Positions 17,211-25,332 of a stretch of 64,000 bases of DNA are shown here, one piece after another; position 1 is the stretch's first letter, and each line of letters opens with the position of its first letter. The notes below the pieces were generated by a model. The model saw nothing but the letters and a program-made list of their open reading frames with translations. It made no database searches and was not told where the DNA came from. Source of the stretch: Streptomyces sp. HM190 (GTDB lineage Bacteria > Actinomycetota > Actinomycetes > Streptomycetales > Streptomycetaceae); contig NZ_CP047318.1 in assembly GCF_009857135.1 (NCBI RefSeq), positions 372,001-436,000 on the forward strand, written 5' to 3'. Both the position numbers and the translations under genes were made by a program.

Positions 17211-18523
17211 CAGCGCGCCCCCAGGGCCGCGGCGGCCTCGACGCCGGAGCGGCAGCCGTCCTCGTGGAACCCCCAGCCGTGGTAGGCCCCCGCGAAGGCG
17301 CAGACGGGGCTGTTGAGTTCCGGCAGCCGGCGCTGGGCGGCCACCGACTCGGGGGTGTACACGGGGTGTTCGTAGACCATGCGGGCGAGGACCCGGTCGG
17401 GGTCGACGCGGTCCTCGCCGCCGAGGGTGACCACGAACCGCTCGGCGGCGTCCAGGCGCTGCAGCCGGTTCATGTCGTAGCTGACCCGTACCCGGTCGGC
17501 TCCGGCGTCGCAGGACGGCAGCAGGTGGTTCCAGGAGGCCTGGGCACCGCGGGACCTCGGCAGCAGCCGGGGGTCGGTGTGCAGGAGGGTGGTGTTGCGG
17601 GAGTAGCGGAAGGCACCGAGGACGTCCCGCTCCGCCTCGGTGGGGTCGGCCAGCATCCGCAGCGCCTGGTCCGGGTGGGCGGCGATCACGACGGCGTCGT
17701 AGGACTCGGTGGTGCCGTCGGCGGCCGTCACCGCGGCGCGGTCGGCGTGGCGGCGTACCGCTCGTACGGGCGTGCCGGTGCGGATCTCGCCGATGTGCTT
17801 GGCGACCCGGTCGACGTACTCACGCGATCCGCCGGTGACCGTGCGCCACACCGGTGAACCGCCCACGGACAGCAGCCCGTGGTGCTCCAGGAAGCGGAAC
17901 AGGTAGGCGGCCGGGTAGCGCTGGGCGGTGGCGGCGTCGCAGGACCAGACGGCGGAGACGACCGGCGTCATGAAGTGGGTGCGGAAGTAGGCGGAGAAGC
18001 CCTCGCGGTCGAGGAACTCGCCCAGCGTGAGCGGCGGGTCGCCGCCCCGGGCGAGCAGTCGCCGGGCCGCACGGTGGAAGACGGGCACCTCCGCCAGCAG
18101 GCGCAGATAGCGGCCGCGCAGAAGGTTGCCGGGGCGGGCGAACAGTCCGGCGGGGCCTCGCGCGCCGGCGTACTCCAGTCCGCACCCCTCGCACCGGACC
18201 GACATGCTCATGTCCGATTCCTGGGTGGCGACGCCGAGCTCGTCGAAGAGCCGCAGCAGCCGTGGATAGGTGCGCCGGTTGTGCACGATGAACCCGGAGT
18301 CGACGCGGTGCACCCGTCCGTCGTGCGCCGACGTCACCTCGTGGGTGTGGGCGTGCCCGCCGAGCCGGTCGTCGGCCTCGTACAGGGTGACGTGCCCGGT
18401 CCGCCCCAGGATGTACGCGGCCGTCAGTCCGGCCACCCCGGAGCCCACCACGGCCATGCGCCGTCCGCGCCCTGCCGAGGGCCCCGTATCGTGCGGTGGC
18501 TTGCCTCTGTCCAGCGGATCCAT
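17207..18523 (-). CDS. NAD(P)/FAD-dependent oxidoreductase (amine oxidase family), first gene of the SigK-type operon
   Basis: A 438-residue flavoprotein with a Rossmann FAD motif, MAVVGSGVAGLTAAYILGR, at about 23-41, then YEADDRLGGHAHT, and a C-terminal FAD block VCAFAGAYHGWGFHEDG. ATG 18523 follows GGGAGGAA; an internal Met at residue 23 is possible but has no ribosome site. It is first in the operon, 37 bases after a promoter identical in spacing to that of sigK. It corresponds to Rv0449c, and related enzymes (UfaD) introduce a double bond into methylated acyl chains on the way to furan fatty acids. Here it would act on acyl phospholipids. Confidence 0.92.
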   Translation of the reverse strand: MDPLDRGKPPHDTGPSAGRGRRMAVVGSGVAGLTAAYILGRTGHVTLYEADDRLGGHAHTHEVTSAHDGRVHRVDSGFIVHNRRTYPRLLRLFDELGVATQESDMSMSVRCEGCGLEYAGARGPAGLFARPGNLLRGRYLRLLAEVPVFHRAARRLLARGGDPPLTLGEFLDREGFSAYFRTHFMTPVVSAVWSCDAATAQRYPAAYLFRFLEHHGLLSVGGSPVWRTVTGGSREYVDRVAKHIGEIRTGTPVRAVRRHADRAAVTAADGTTESYDAVVIAAHPDQALRMLADPTEAERDVLGAFRYSRNTTLLHTDPRLLPRSRGAQASWNHLLPSCDAGADRVRVSYDMNRLQRLDAAERFVVTLGGEDRVDPDRVLARMVYEHPVYTPESVAAQRRLPELNSPVCAFAGAYHGWGFHEDGCRSGVEAAAALGARW

Positions 18524-18559
18524 CGTCTCTTCCTCCCACCCTGCGTTCACCTGTTCTCG

Positions 18560-18588
18560 CGTAATCCGGAGCAGGTCGGGCGGCGGAT
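18560..18588 (-). promoter_or_regulatory. SigK-type promoter of the lipid-modification operon
   Basis: On the minus strand this reads ATCC (18588-18585), a 16-base spacer and CGGATTACG (18568-18560), matching the sigK promoter in both blocks and in spacing. It ends 37 bases before the ATG at 18523, so transcription would start about 30 bases upstream of the gene. Confidence 0.75.
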
Positions 18589-18675
18589 TGGCGAAGTTGT
18601 GAATCTTGTGGCGCGAGGGGCCGACGGACGGGGCGTGTGGGGGGGCCGGGGCCGTCGTGACCTGCGGCGACAAGG

Positions 18676-19410
18676 TCAGCGGTGTTCGGGATTCTCCGCG
18701 CCGGGGCGGCAGCCGGCGTCCCACTGGGTGCGCTGGTTGCCGTGGGCGGGCACACCCCCGGAGCGCTTCAGCAGGGCCGCCATGTGCATGAGGTTCCAGG
18801 TCATGAACGCGGTGTTGCGGTTGGTGAAGTCGTTCTCCGGGCCGCCCGAGCCGGGATCCAGGTACGACGGTCCGGGGCCGGCCGCGCCGATCCAGCCGGC
18901 GTCGGCCTGGGGCGGGATCGTGTAGCCGAGGTGCTGAAGGCTGTAGAGGATGTTCATGGCGCAGTGCTTCACGCCGTCCTCGTTGCCGGTGATCAGGCAG
19001 CCGCCGACACGGCCGTAGTACGCGTACTGCCCCCGCGCGTTGAGCTCGCCAGAGCAGGCGTACAGGCGTTCGATCACCCTCTTGGTCACCGAGCTGTTGT
19101 CGCCGAGCCAGATCGGCCCGGCGACGACCAGGATGTCCGCGGCCATCACCTGCTCGTACAGGGCGGGCCACTCGTCCGTCGCGAAACCGTGCTCGGCCAT
19201 GTCCGGATAGACACCGGGCGCGATGTCGTGGTCGACGGCACGGATCTCGGAGGTGGTCACCCCGCGCGACATCATGATGGCCGCGCTCTTGTCGATGAGG
19301 CCCTGGGTGTGGCTGAGCTGTGGAGACGGTTTTAGCGTGCAGTTGACGAACAGGGCGGTCAGGTCGTCGAACCGGTACGGGTCCGTGGCGGGCGCCGAAG
19401 AAGCAGTCAT
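18676..19410 (-). CDS. flavodoxin-like NAD(P)H-dependent FMN oxidoreductase
   Basis: A 244-residue flavodoxin-fold protein with LFVNCTLKPSPQLSHTQGLID (phosphate-binding loop after beta 1) and ILVVAGPIWLGDNSSVTKRVIERL, the flavin-contacting segment of the NADPH-dependent FMN reductase/WrbA group. The start is ATG 19410. Residues GGCLITGNEDGVKHCAMNILYSL match the same family. It is single and lies 153 bases upstream of the SigK-type operon, but has no SigK-like promoter of its own. A role in redox stress is likely but unspecific. Confidence 0.88.
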   Translation of the reverse strand: MTASSAPATDPYRFDDLTALFVNCTLKPSPQLSHTQGLIDKSAAIMMSRGVTTSEIRAVDHDIAPGVYPDMAEHGFATDEWPALYEQVMAADILVVAGPIWLGDNSSVTKRVIERLYACSGELNARGQYAYYGRVGGCLITGNEDGVKHCAMNILYSLQHLGYTIPPQADAGWIGAAGPGPSYLDPGSGGPENDFTNRNTAFMTWNLMHMAALLKRSGGVPAHGNQRTQWDAGCRPGAENPEHR

Positions 19411-19467
19411 GGGTTCAGCGTCTCGCGCGCCGCCCGTTTTGTCGCTTTCCGACGCACCGCCGCGGGT

Positions 19468-19566
19468 CACCCCAGCTCCGGCACAGCGGGCCGAAGAAGG
19501 CGCGCAGGTCGGTGACGAGCAGCTAGGGGGCGTCGTGGGCCGTCCAGTGGCCGCCGCGGTCACAGC
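19468..19566 (-). pseudogene. remnant of an alpha/beta (epoxide-type) hydrolase C-terminus
   Basis: The minus strand reads DRGGHWTAHDAP, then TAG (19523-19525), then LLVTDLRAFFGPLCRSWGD. This is the catalytic-His C-terminal end typical of epoxide hydrolase-like proteins (usually GGHWTAHDAPELL), with the Glu codon turned into a stop. The rest of the hydrolase is gone; it is fused in frame to a LysR fragment. Confidence 0.6.
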
Positions 19567-19575
19567 CTACGTGCG

Positions 19576-19729
19576 AAGAGGCGCGCTCCCGTCGCCGTTT
19601 CACCGTCCGCACGAGGTTGCCGACCCGTGACGTGGACAGCCGCAGACGGTCGGTGGCCCGCCCGAAGCGGGGTTCCTCGACCACGGCCGGAAACGCCTCG
19701 GTCTCCCGCATCTCCGACATCGCGAGCAC
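19576..19729 (-). pseudogene. remnant of a LysR-type regulator N-terminus
   Basis: MRETEAFPAVVEEPRFGRAT and DRLRLSTSRVGNLVRTVKRR match the winged-helix N-terminus of LysR regulators (usually 'FxAVAEELHFGRAAxRL'). The frame then runs into unrelated sequence and the hydrolase remnant. No effector-binding domain remains. The 456-base gap between 19410 and 19867 otherwise holds nothing recognisable. Confidence 0.62.
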
Positions 19730-19866
19730 GCCGGCGGAAGCGTGCGACGGACGGACCGGTTCCGCCGAACATCCCTGCCGAACGTCTGCGCCGATCGCGT
19801 CGCGCCCGGTCGAGGCCCGTCCCGGGACGTCCGGCGGCCCCGTGACGTCCCTCCCCCCTCCGTCGG

Positions 19867-22476
19867 TCAGCCGCGGGTGCCCTCCTCCGCCTCCGGGCCG
19901 GGCACGCTGATCATCAGCAGCGTCACGTCGTCGTCATGGGCGTCGGGGTCGGGGAGGAGGGTGGCGATCAGCAGGTCCGCGGCCCGGTCGAGGAGTTCCC
20001 GGTCCACGGGGGCGCCCTTCAGTACCCGTTCGAGGGTGCGGCTCAGGACGCCGATCTGGACCTCGATGTCGGTGCCCGGTTTCTCGACGAGTCCGTCGGT
20101 GTAGAGCACGAGGGTGCTGCCGGGCGGCAGCGGCTGGGTGGCCTCCTCGAACGGCACCCAGCCGCTCGTCGCGTCGTTGACGCCGAGCGGGACTCCGACC
20201 GGTGACCGCAGCTGGTGCGCCGCCCCGTCCGGGGGCAGCGCGATGACGGGAAGATGCCCGGCCGAGCACAGGGTGACCTTGTCCGCGTCCTGGTCCATGA
20301 CCAGGTACACGCAGGTGACGAGCTGGTCCGGGAGGTCACCGACGAAGGTGTCGAGGGCCGTCATGAGCGCGCCGGGCGAGGCGCCGGTACGGGCCAGCGC
20401 GTGGGCGGCGGCGCGCAGCTGCCCCATGACGGAAGCCGCCTCCAGACCCCGGCCCATCACGTCGCCGATGATGACGCCGGTACGGCGTCCGCCGAGGGGG
20501 ATGACGTCGAACCAGTCCCCGCCGACCCCGGGGTCCTGCACGGAGGCCAGATAGCGGTGCGCGCTGGGCAGGTACGGGAGGCGGGGCGGCTCCCCCATGA
20601 GGCTGTGCTGGAGGGTGTAGGCGATGTGCCGGTGCTGCTCGGCGCGCTCGGCGCGCGCGGCCTCCGCCAGTCTGCGCTCGGTGATGTCCCGCACGCTCAG
20701 GACCACCAGGGTCTGCTGTTCGGCCTGCAGTCTGCTGACGCTGACCTCGACGGGGAACTCGGAGCCGTCGGGGCGCCGCCCGTACAGGTCCCGGTCCACG
20801 ACCGTCGGCCGGGGGTCGGGCAGGCGCAGGTAGGCGCTCAGCAGGGCGCTGTGCCGTCGGCGCCGGCCGGGGGGCACCAGCCGGCCGACGTCGTGTCCGG
20901 CGAGGTCGTCCGGAACGAGGCCGAACACGCGTTCCACCTGGGCGTTGGCCATGACGATGGTGCCGTCGCCGTCCAGGATGAGGGTGGCGTCGGGCGCGGA
21001 TTCCAGGAGGGAGAGGAAGCGCCGGCGGGCCCGCTGGACCTCGCGCTGGGCCGCGACGCGTTCGGAGATGTCGGTGATCACACCGCACACGGCGTAGGGC
21101 TTGCCGTCCGTGTCGTACAGCGGGAACAGGGAGCTGAGGACGTCCCGCTCGCCGTCCGGCAGCCTCATCAGCTCCTCGCGCTGCATGGGTGCGCCCCGGG
21201 CGAGCATGGCGAGGTCGGCGGCGCGGGCCTGACGTGCGAGGTCGGGCGGCAGGACGTCCGCGTCCCGCAGCCCCAGGACCTGTTCGCGGGTGAGGCCCGT
21301 GTCCGCCTCGAACGTCGTGTTGACGGCCAGGAAGCGGCCCTCCAGGTCCTTGATGAACACCTCCGCCGGAGTGTGGTCCATGAAGGCCTGGAGCAGTTCG
21401 TTCTGCCGTACCTGCCACTCGGCACGGGCATGGGCCTCCTCGACGCGCCGGCCCACCACCGCGGACGCGAGGACGACCGTCATGAAGACGGCGACGTGGC
21501 CGGCCACGAGGAGGGCGGTGCCCAGTCGCGCGCCGAAGAGTCCCTCGTCCTCACCCGCGAGGACGGCCCAGCCCAGCAGCGGCGGTACGACCAGGACGGT
21601 GACGAACAGCCGGCGCCCGAGAGCGCCGGTGGTGCCCGAGTTCATCAGCAGTCCGGCCGGGCCCTCGTCGGGTCGGACCAGGAAGAGGGCGGTGCCCAGT
21701 AGCACCAGGGCGATCGCGGTGTGCAGGGCCATGCCCGTGTACGCGCCGAACCGCTCCAGTTCGGGCACGGAGTAGAGGGCGCCGTAGAGCCGCAGCATGC
21801 CGAGGGCCAGGAGGGCGAGGCCGGGCACCTGACTGGTCCAGGCGCGCGCACGGGGCAAGCTCGCCAGCAGGGAGGCGGATCCCCCGAGCACCAGGCCCGC
21901 GGCCGTGTTCGGGGACATCAGTCCGGGCTTCCCCGTCGCCACGCCCGCCGTGTCGTCCTCGAAGAGCAGTTCGTCGATGCCGAATCCGGCCCCGGTGAGG
22001 TACTCCAGGCCGGTGAGACCGCCGATGAGGAGGGTCAGGGAGGCGGCGGCGCGGGCGGTGATCAGCGTGGCCCGCGAGGATCCCGTCGTCCCCCCGGAGG
22101 GCGGACCCGGCGCGCCCCGACCCGGCACAGTCCGCCCCGCCGCGCCGGTGCCGAGCGGTCGGCGCGCGACCAGGAACACCGACAGGCCGAGGGCGACGAC
22201 GGCCACGGCGGTGTTCGCCTTCATGGAGGTCCCGGCACCGGGCAGAATCCGCTTCAGCCCGTCGACGTCGAGGATCCAGCCCGCCAGGCTCAGCCCTCCC
22301 AGCAGGGCGGCCAGCAGGGCGGCGACCTGGGCCGCCGCCCGGGCGGCGGCCAGCATCGAGGCGTGGAACGGCAGACCCCCGGCCTGTGGCACCGCACCCG
22401 CGCCGGGCGGCTCGGACGCCCGCTGCTCTCCCGTCACCGCGCTCTCGACTCTGTGGACGAAGCCGCATCCGCACAC
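19867..22476 (-). CDS. membrane PAS-PAS-SpoIIE (PP2C-type) Ser/Thr phosphatase
   Basis: Up to 869 residues. The N-terminal ~330 residues are a multi-helix membrane sensor (about eight helices, e.g. AAQVAALLAALLGGLSLAGW, SLTLLIGGLTGLEYL). Then come a PAS domain (VFIKDLEGRFLAVNTTFEAD, about 365-480), a second PAS (ATLILDGDGTIVMANAQVERVFG, about 490-605) and a SpoIIE phosphatase domain (GGDWFDVIPLGGRRTGVIIGDVMGRG, STLVLYTDGLVEKPG). Metal-binding Asp residues are present in GGDWFD, GDVMG and TDG. There is no GAF or HATPase domain. It would dephosphorylate an anti-anti-sigma protein. The start is uncertain: ATG 22476 sits inside a hairpin, and GTG 22437 is an alternative. Confidence 0.88.
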   Translation of the reverse strand: MCGCGFVHRVESAVTGEQRASEPPGAGAVPQAGGLPFHASMLAAARAAAQVAALLAALLGGLSLAGWILDVDGLKRILPGAGTSMKANTAVAVVALGLSVFLVARRPLGTGAAGRTVPGRGAPGPPSGGTTGSSRATLITARAAASLTLLIGGLTGLEYLTGAGFGIDELLFEDDTAGVATGKPGLMSPNTAAGLVLGGSASLLASLPRARAWTSQVPGLALLALGMLRLYGALYSVPELERFGAYTGMALHTAIALVLLGTALFLVRPDEGPAGLLMNSGTTGALGRRLFVTVLVVPPLLGWAVLAGEDEGLFGARLGTALLVAGHVAVFMTVVLASAVVGRRVEEAHARAEWQVRQNELLQAFMDHTPAEVFIKDLEGRFLAVNTTFEADTGLTREQVLGLRDADVLPPDLARQARAADLAMLARGAPMQREELMRLPDGERDVLSSLFPLYDTDGKPYAVCGVITDISERVAAQREVQRARRRFLSLLESAPDATLILDGDGTIVMANAQVERVFGLVPDDLAGHDVGRLVPPGRRRRHSALLSAYLRLPDPRPTVVDRDLYGRRPDGSEFPVEVSVSRLQAEQQTLVVLSVRDITERRLAEAARAERAEQHRHIAYTLQHSLMGEPPRLPYLPSAHRYLASVQDPGVGGDWFDVIPLGGRRTGVIIGDVMGRGLEAASVMGQLRAAAHALARTGASPGALMTALDTFVGDLPDQLVTCVYLVMDQDADKVTLCSAGHLPVIALPPDGAAHQLRSPVGVPLGVNDATSGWVPFEEATQPLPPGSTLVLYTDGLVEKPGTDIEVQIGVLSRTLERVLKGAPVDRELLDRAADLLIATLLPDPDAHDDDVTLLMISVPGPEAEEGTRG

Positions 22477-22497
22477 CCGGCTCGGGTGCGGATGCGG
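22463..22497. repeat. large inverted repeat over the 5' end of the SpoIIE phosphatase gene
   Basis: CCGCATCCGC-AC-ACCCG, a 3-base loop, then CGGGT-GCGGATGCGG: 15 base pairs with a two-base bulge. It covers the ATG at 22476 and stands between this gene and the upstream oxidoreductase gene (stop 22566). It may be an attenuator, an operator, or the terminator of the upstream gene. Confidence 0.6.
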
Positions 22498-22565
22498 AAG
22501 GAAAGGTACCTATAGCGTCGCCCGCCTGTCCGGAATGCGCGATCGAAAGCATGGACGCCCACGGG

Positions 22566-24176
22566 TCAGGACGGACCGTCGCGGGCCTCCAGCACCGCCA
22601 TCGCCGCGTTGTGGCCCGGCACCCCGCTGACCCCGCCGCCCCGCACGGCGCCCGCGCCGCACAGGAGCACGTTCGAGTGGCGGGTCTCCACGCCCCAGCG
22701 TCCGGTGCCCTCCTGGGTGTGGGGCCAGGCGAGGGCGCGGTGGAAGATGTTGCCGCCGGGCAGCCCGAGGTCGCGTTCCAGGTCGAGGGGGGTCCTGGCC
22801 TCGATGCAGGGGCGACCCTCGGCGTCGGTGGCGAGGCAGTCGGCGAGGGGCTCGGCGAGATGGGCGTCGAGCTGGGCGAGGGTGGACTTCAGGAGTTCCT
22901 CACGCACGGCGTCGTTGTCGGCCTCGAACAGCCGCGCGGGCGTGTGCAGCCCGAACAGGGTGAGCGTCTGGTAGCCCTGCTCGACCAGGTCGGGGCCGAG
23001 GATCGTCGGGTCGGTGAGGGAGTGGCAGTAGATCTCGGAGGGCGGCGCCTCGGGCAGCCGGCCCGCGGCGGCCTGTGCGTAGGAGGTCGCGAGCTGCTCG
23101 TAGCCCTCGGCGACGTGGAAGGTCCCGGAGAACGCCTCGCGCGGGTCGACGGTCTCGTCCCGGAGCCTCGGGAGCCGCTTGAGCAGCATGTTCACCTTGA
23201 GCTGTGCGCCCTCGGCCGACGCCGGCGGTGTGTCGCCGGTCAGCGTCGCGAGTTCCCGCGGTGAGGCGTTGACCAGGACGTGCCGGGCCGTGACGGTGCC
23301 TTCGCCGTCCGGTGTCCGGTAGGTGATCTCGGCGGACCGGCCATCGGTCGCGATCGACCGCACCTCGTGCCCGGTGGCGAGCACCGCGCCGGCCGCGCGG
23401 GCGGCGGCGGCAAGGGCGTCCGTGAGGGCACCCATGCCGCCGACGGGCACGTCCCAGGCGCCGGTGCCGCCGCCGATGACGTGGTAGAGGAAGCAGCGGT
23501 TCTGGCTCAGGGTGGGGTCGTGGGCGTCCGCGAAGGTGCCGATCAGGGCGTCGGTGAGGACGACGCCGCGCACCAGGTCGTCGTGGAAGGCCGACTCCAC
23601 GGCGACGCCGATGGGCTCCTCGAACAGGGCGCGCCAGGCGTCCTCGTCGTCGACGCGGGCCCGTAGCTCGTCCCTGGTGGGCAGCGGCTCGACGAGCGTG
23701 GGGAAGACGCGTTCGGCGACGCGGCCCGTCATCGCGTAGAAGCGCCGCCAGGACTCGTACTCGTGCCCCGATCCGGTCAGTCGTGCGAACGCCTCCCTGG
23801 TGCGGCGCTGGCCGCCGCCGACCAGCAGACCGGTGGGGCGGCCGTCGCGTTCGGCGGGCGTGTACGAGGAGATCGTGCGGCCCCGGACGCGGAAGTCGAG
23901 GTCGAGGTCCCGGACGATCTTCTTGGGCAACAGGCTGACCAGGTAGGAGTACCGCGACAGCCGGGCGTCGACCCCGGTGAAGGGGCGGGTGGAGACGGCG
24001 GCGCCGCCCGTGTGCCCGAGCCGCTCCAGGACGAGCACGGACCGCCCGGCGCGGCCCAGGTAGGCGGCGGCGACCAGGCCGTTGTGACCGCCTCCGACGA
24101 TCACCGCGTCGTAGGAGGCGTGCGGTCGGGGTCCCGGGCGGCCGGGGTGCGCTGGTGGGGCGGGGGTGGCAGGCAT
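22566..24176 (-). CDS. phytoene-desaturase-like NAD(P)/FAD-dependent oxidoreductase
   Basis: A 536-residue flavoprotein of the CrtI/PYROXD2-like group. Motifs are AVIVGGGHNGLVAAAYLGRAG (FAD, about 24-44), LVLERLGHTGGAAVSTRPF and a C-terminal NVLLCGAGAVRGGGVSGVPGHNAAM. ATG 24176 is chosen; an in-frame GTG at 24191 would place a TTA codon second but has no ribosome site. No carotenoid genes are beside it, so the substrate is probably not phytoene; many such paralogues have unknown substrates. The SpoIIE phosphatase follows 90 bases downstream. Confidence 0.85.
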   Translation of the reverse strand: MPATPAPPAHPGRPGPRPHASYDAVIVGGGHNGLVAAAYLGRAGRSVLVLERLGHTGGAAVSTRPFTGVDARLSRYSYLVSLLPKKIVRDLDLDFRVRGRTISSYTPAERDGRPTGLLVGGGQRRTREAFARLTGSGHEYESWRRFYAMTGRVAERVFPTLVEPLPTRDELRARVDDEDAWRALFEEPIGVAVESAFHDDLVRGVVLTDALIGTFADAHDPTLSQNRCFLYHVIGGGTGAWDVPVGGMGALTDALAAAARAAGAVLATGHEVRSIATDGRSAEITYRTPDGEGTVTARHVLVNASPRELATLTGDTPPASAEGAQLKVNMLLKRLPRLRDETVDPREAFSGTFHVAEGYEQLATSYAQAAAGRLPEAPPSEIYCHSLTDPTILGPDLVEQGYQTLTLFGLHTPARLFEADNDAVREELLKSTLAQLDAHLAEPLADCLATDAEGRPCIEARTPLDLERDLGLPGGNIFHRALAWPHTQEGTGRWGVETRHSNVLLCGAGAVRGGGVSGVPGHNAAMAVLEARDGPS

Positions 24177-24351
24177 GGCTCCAGGTAACACGCGTCGATC
24201 GCGGACGGCCAGAGGGCTGGGGCAGGTGGACCAACGCCGGCGCGCCCCAGGTCACCTCGACGACGGCGGCGACGGTCCGTCATCGCCGACGGTCGCCCCC
24301 GTCCGTAGGGACCCGCTCTCCCCCGGCCGGTCCGGTGTCCGGTTCGGCGAC

Positions 24352-25233
24352 CTATCTCATGACTTTGTACGGTGCCGGGCGAGTGCCGGGGCCGAGCCGG
24401 GCCATGGCCCTCAGGATGTGTTGGGGCGGGAGCTGCCAGCGCAGACGTGCGGGAACGCCGCGCAGCAGGGTGCCGGTGCGCCGCAGGCGCCGGGTGACGA
24501 CCGCCGGCGCGGGGGCCGGTCTGCCGTACAGCTCGTGGGCGTACGGGGGCAGGGAGGCGTACGCCAGGTCGGCCACGCGCCGCCAGAGCGCTTCGCGTGC
24601 CGGTACGAGCAACGGGTGGGTGGGCGGACGGCGCAGGAAGTCGTCCACGTCGCGCGCTTCCGGTCCGGCGGCCAGTTCGGGGCGGACCCGGTCGAAGTAG
24701 GCGGCCAGCTCGGCGCGGCTGCCGGGGACGTCGGCCGGGTCGAGTCCCACCAGGCGGGCACTGACGCGGTGTTCGGCCACGTACCGGTCGGCGGCCGTCT
24801 CGCCGAGGGGGAAGCCGGAGCGCAGCAGGATGTGCAGATAGGAGTCGATCTCGGCGCAGTGCACCCACAGCAGCAGTCCGGGTTCGTCGACGCCGTACCG
24901 CTCCCCCGTCTCCGGGTCGGTGGCCGTGAGCATGCTGTGGATCTTCCGGACACGGGCGCCGGCCCGCTCGGCGGCGTCCGTGGTGCCGTACGACACGGTG
25001 CCGACGAAGTCCGCCGTGCGCAGCAGCCGGCCCCAGGCGTCCTTGCGGAAGTCGGAGTTCTGCATGACGCCGCGTACGGCCCGGGGGTGCAAGGCCTGGA
25101 GGTAGAGCGCACGGATCCCGGCGATCCACATCATGGGATCGCCGTGGGTCTGCCAGGTCACCGAGTCGGGCCCGAAGAGTCCGGGGTCGCCCCGGTGCGG
25201 GGCGCCCACGCCGTCGGGTCGGGTCACGGTCAT
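24352..25233 (-). CDS. oxygenase MpaB family protein (DUF2236)
   Basis: A 293-residue protein of the MpaB/latex-clearing-protein superfamily, which are heme or metal oxygenases. Features are WIAGIRALYLQALHPRAVRGV near residue 36, DAWGRLLRTADFVGTVSYGT and the family core LLLWVHCAEIDSYLHILLR, with conserved His (HPRAV, WVHC). The ATG is at 25233. Other Streptomyces place similar genes near lipid or aromatic enzymes. Substrate and product cannot be inferred. Confidence 0.85.
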   Translation of the reverse strand: MTVTRPDGVGAPHRGDPGLFGPDSVTWQTHGDPMMWIAGIRALYLQALHPRAVRGVMQNSDFRKDAWGRLLRTADFVGTVSYGTTDAAERAGARVRKIHSMLTATDPETGERYGVDEPGLLLWVHCAEIDSYLHILLRSGFPLGETAADRYVAEHRVSARLVGLDPADVPGSRAELAAYFDRVRPELAAGPEARDVDDFLRRPPTHPLLVPAREALWRRVADLAYASLPPYAHELYGRPAPAPAVVTRRLRRTGTLLRGVPARLRWQLPPQHILRAMARLGPGTRPAPYKVMR

Positions 25234-25332
25234 CTGTGGTCACCTCGGGTGGCTGTCGGCTCGCGCGTGTGTCGACCGTTCAGCATCATCCCCCCGAATG
25301 GGTGAGCGAACACACGCCGCCGGCCTCCTGCC

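Noticed and set aside
24177..24191. TTA codon at position 2 of the phytoene-desaturase-like gene
   Set aside because: It is coding only if translation began at GTG 24191, which has no ribosome site; ATG 24176 excludes it.
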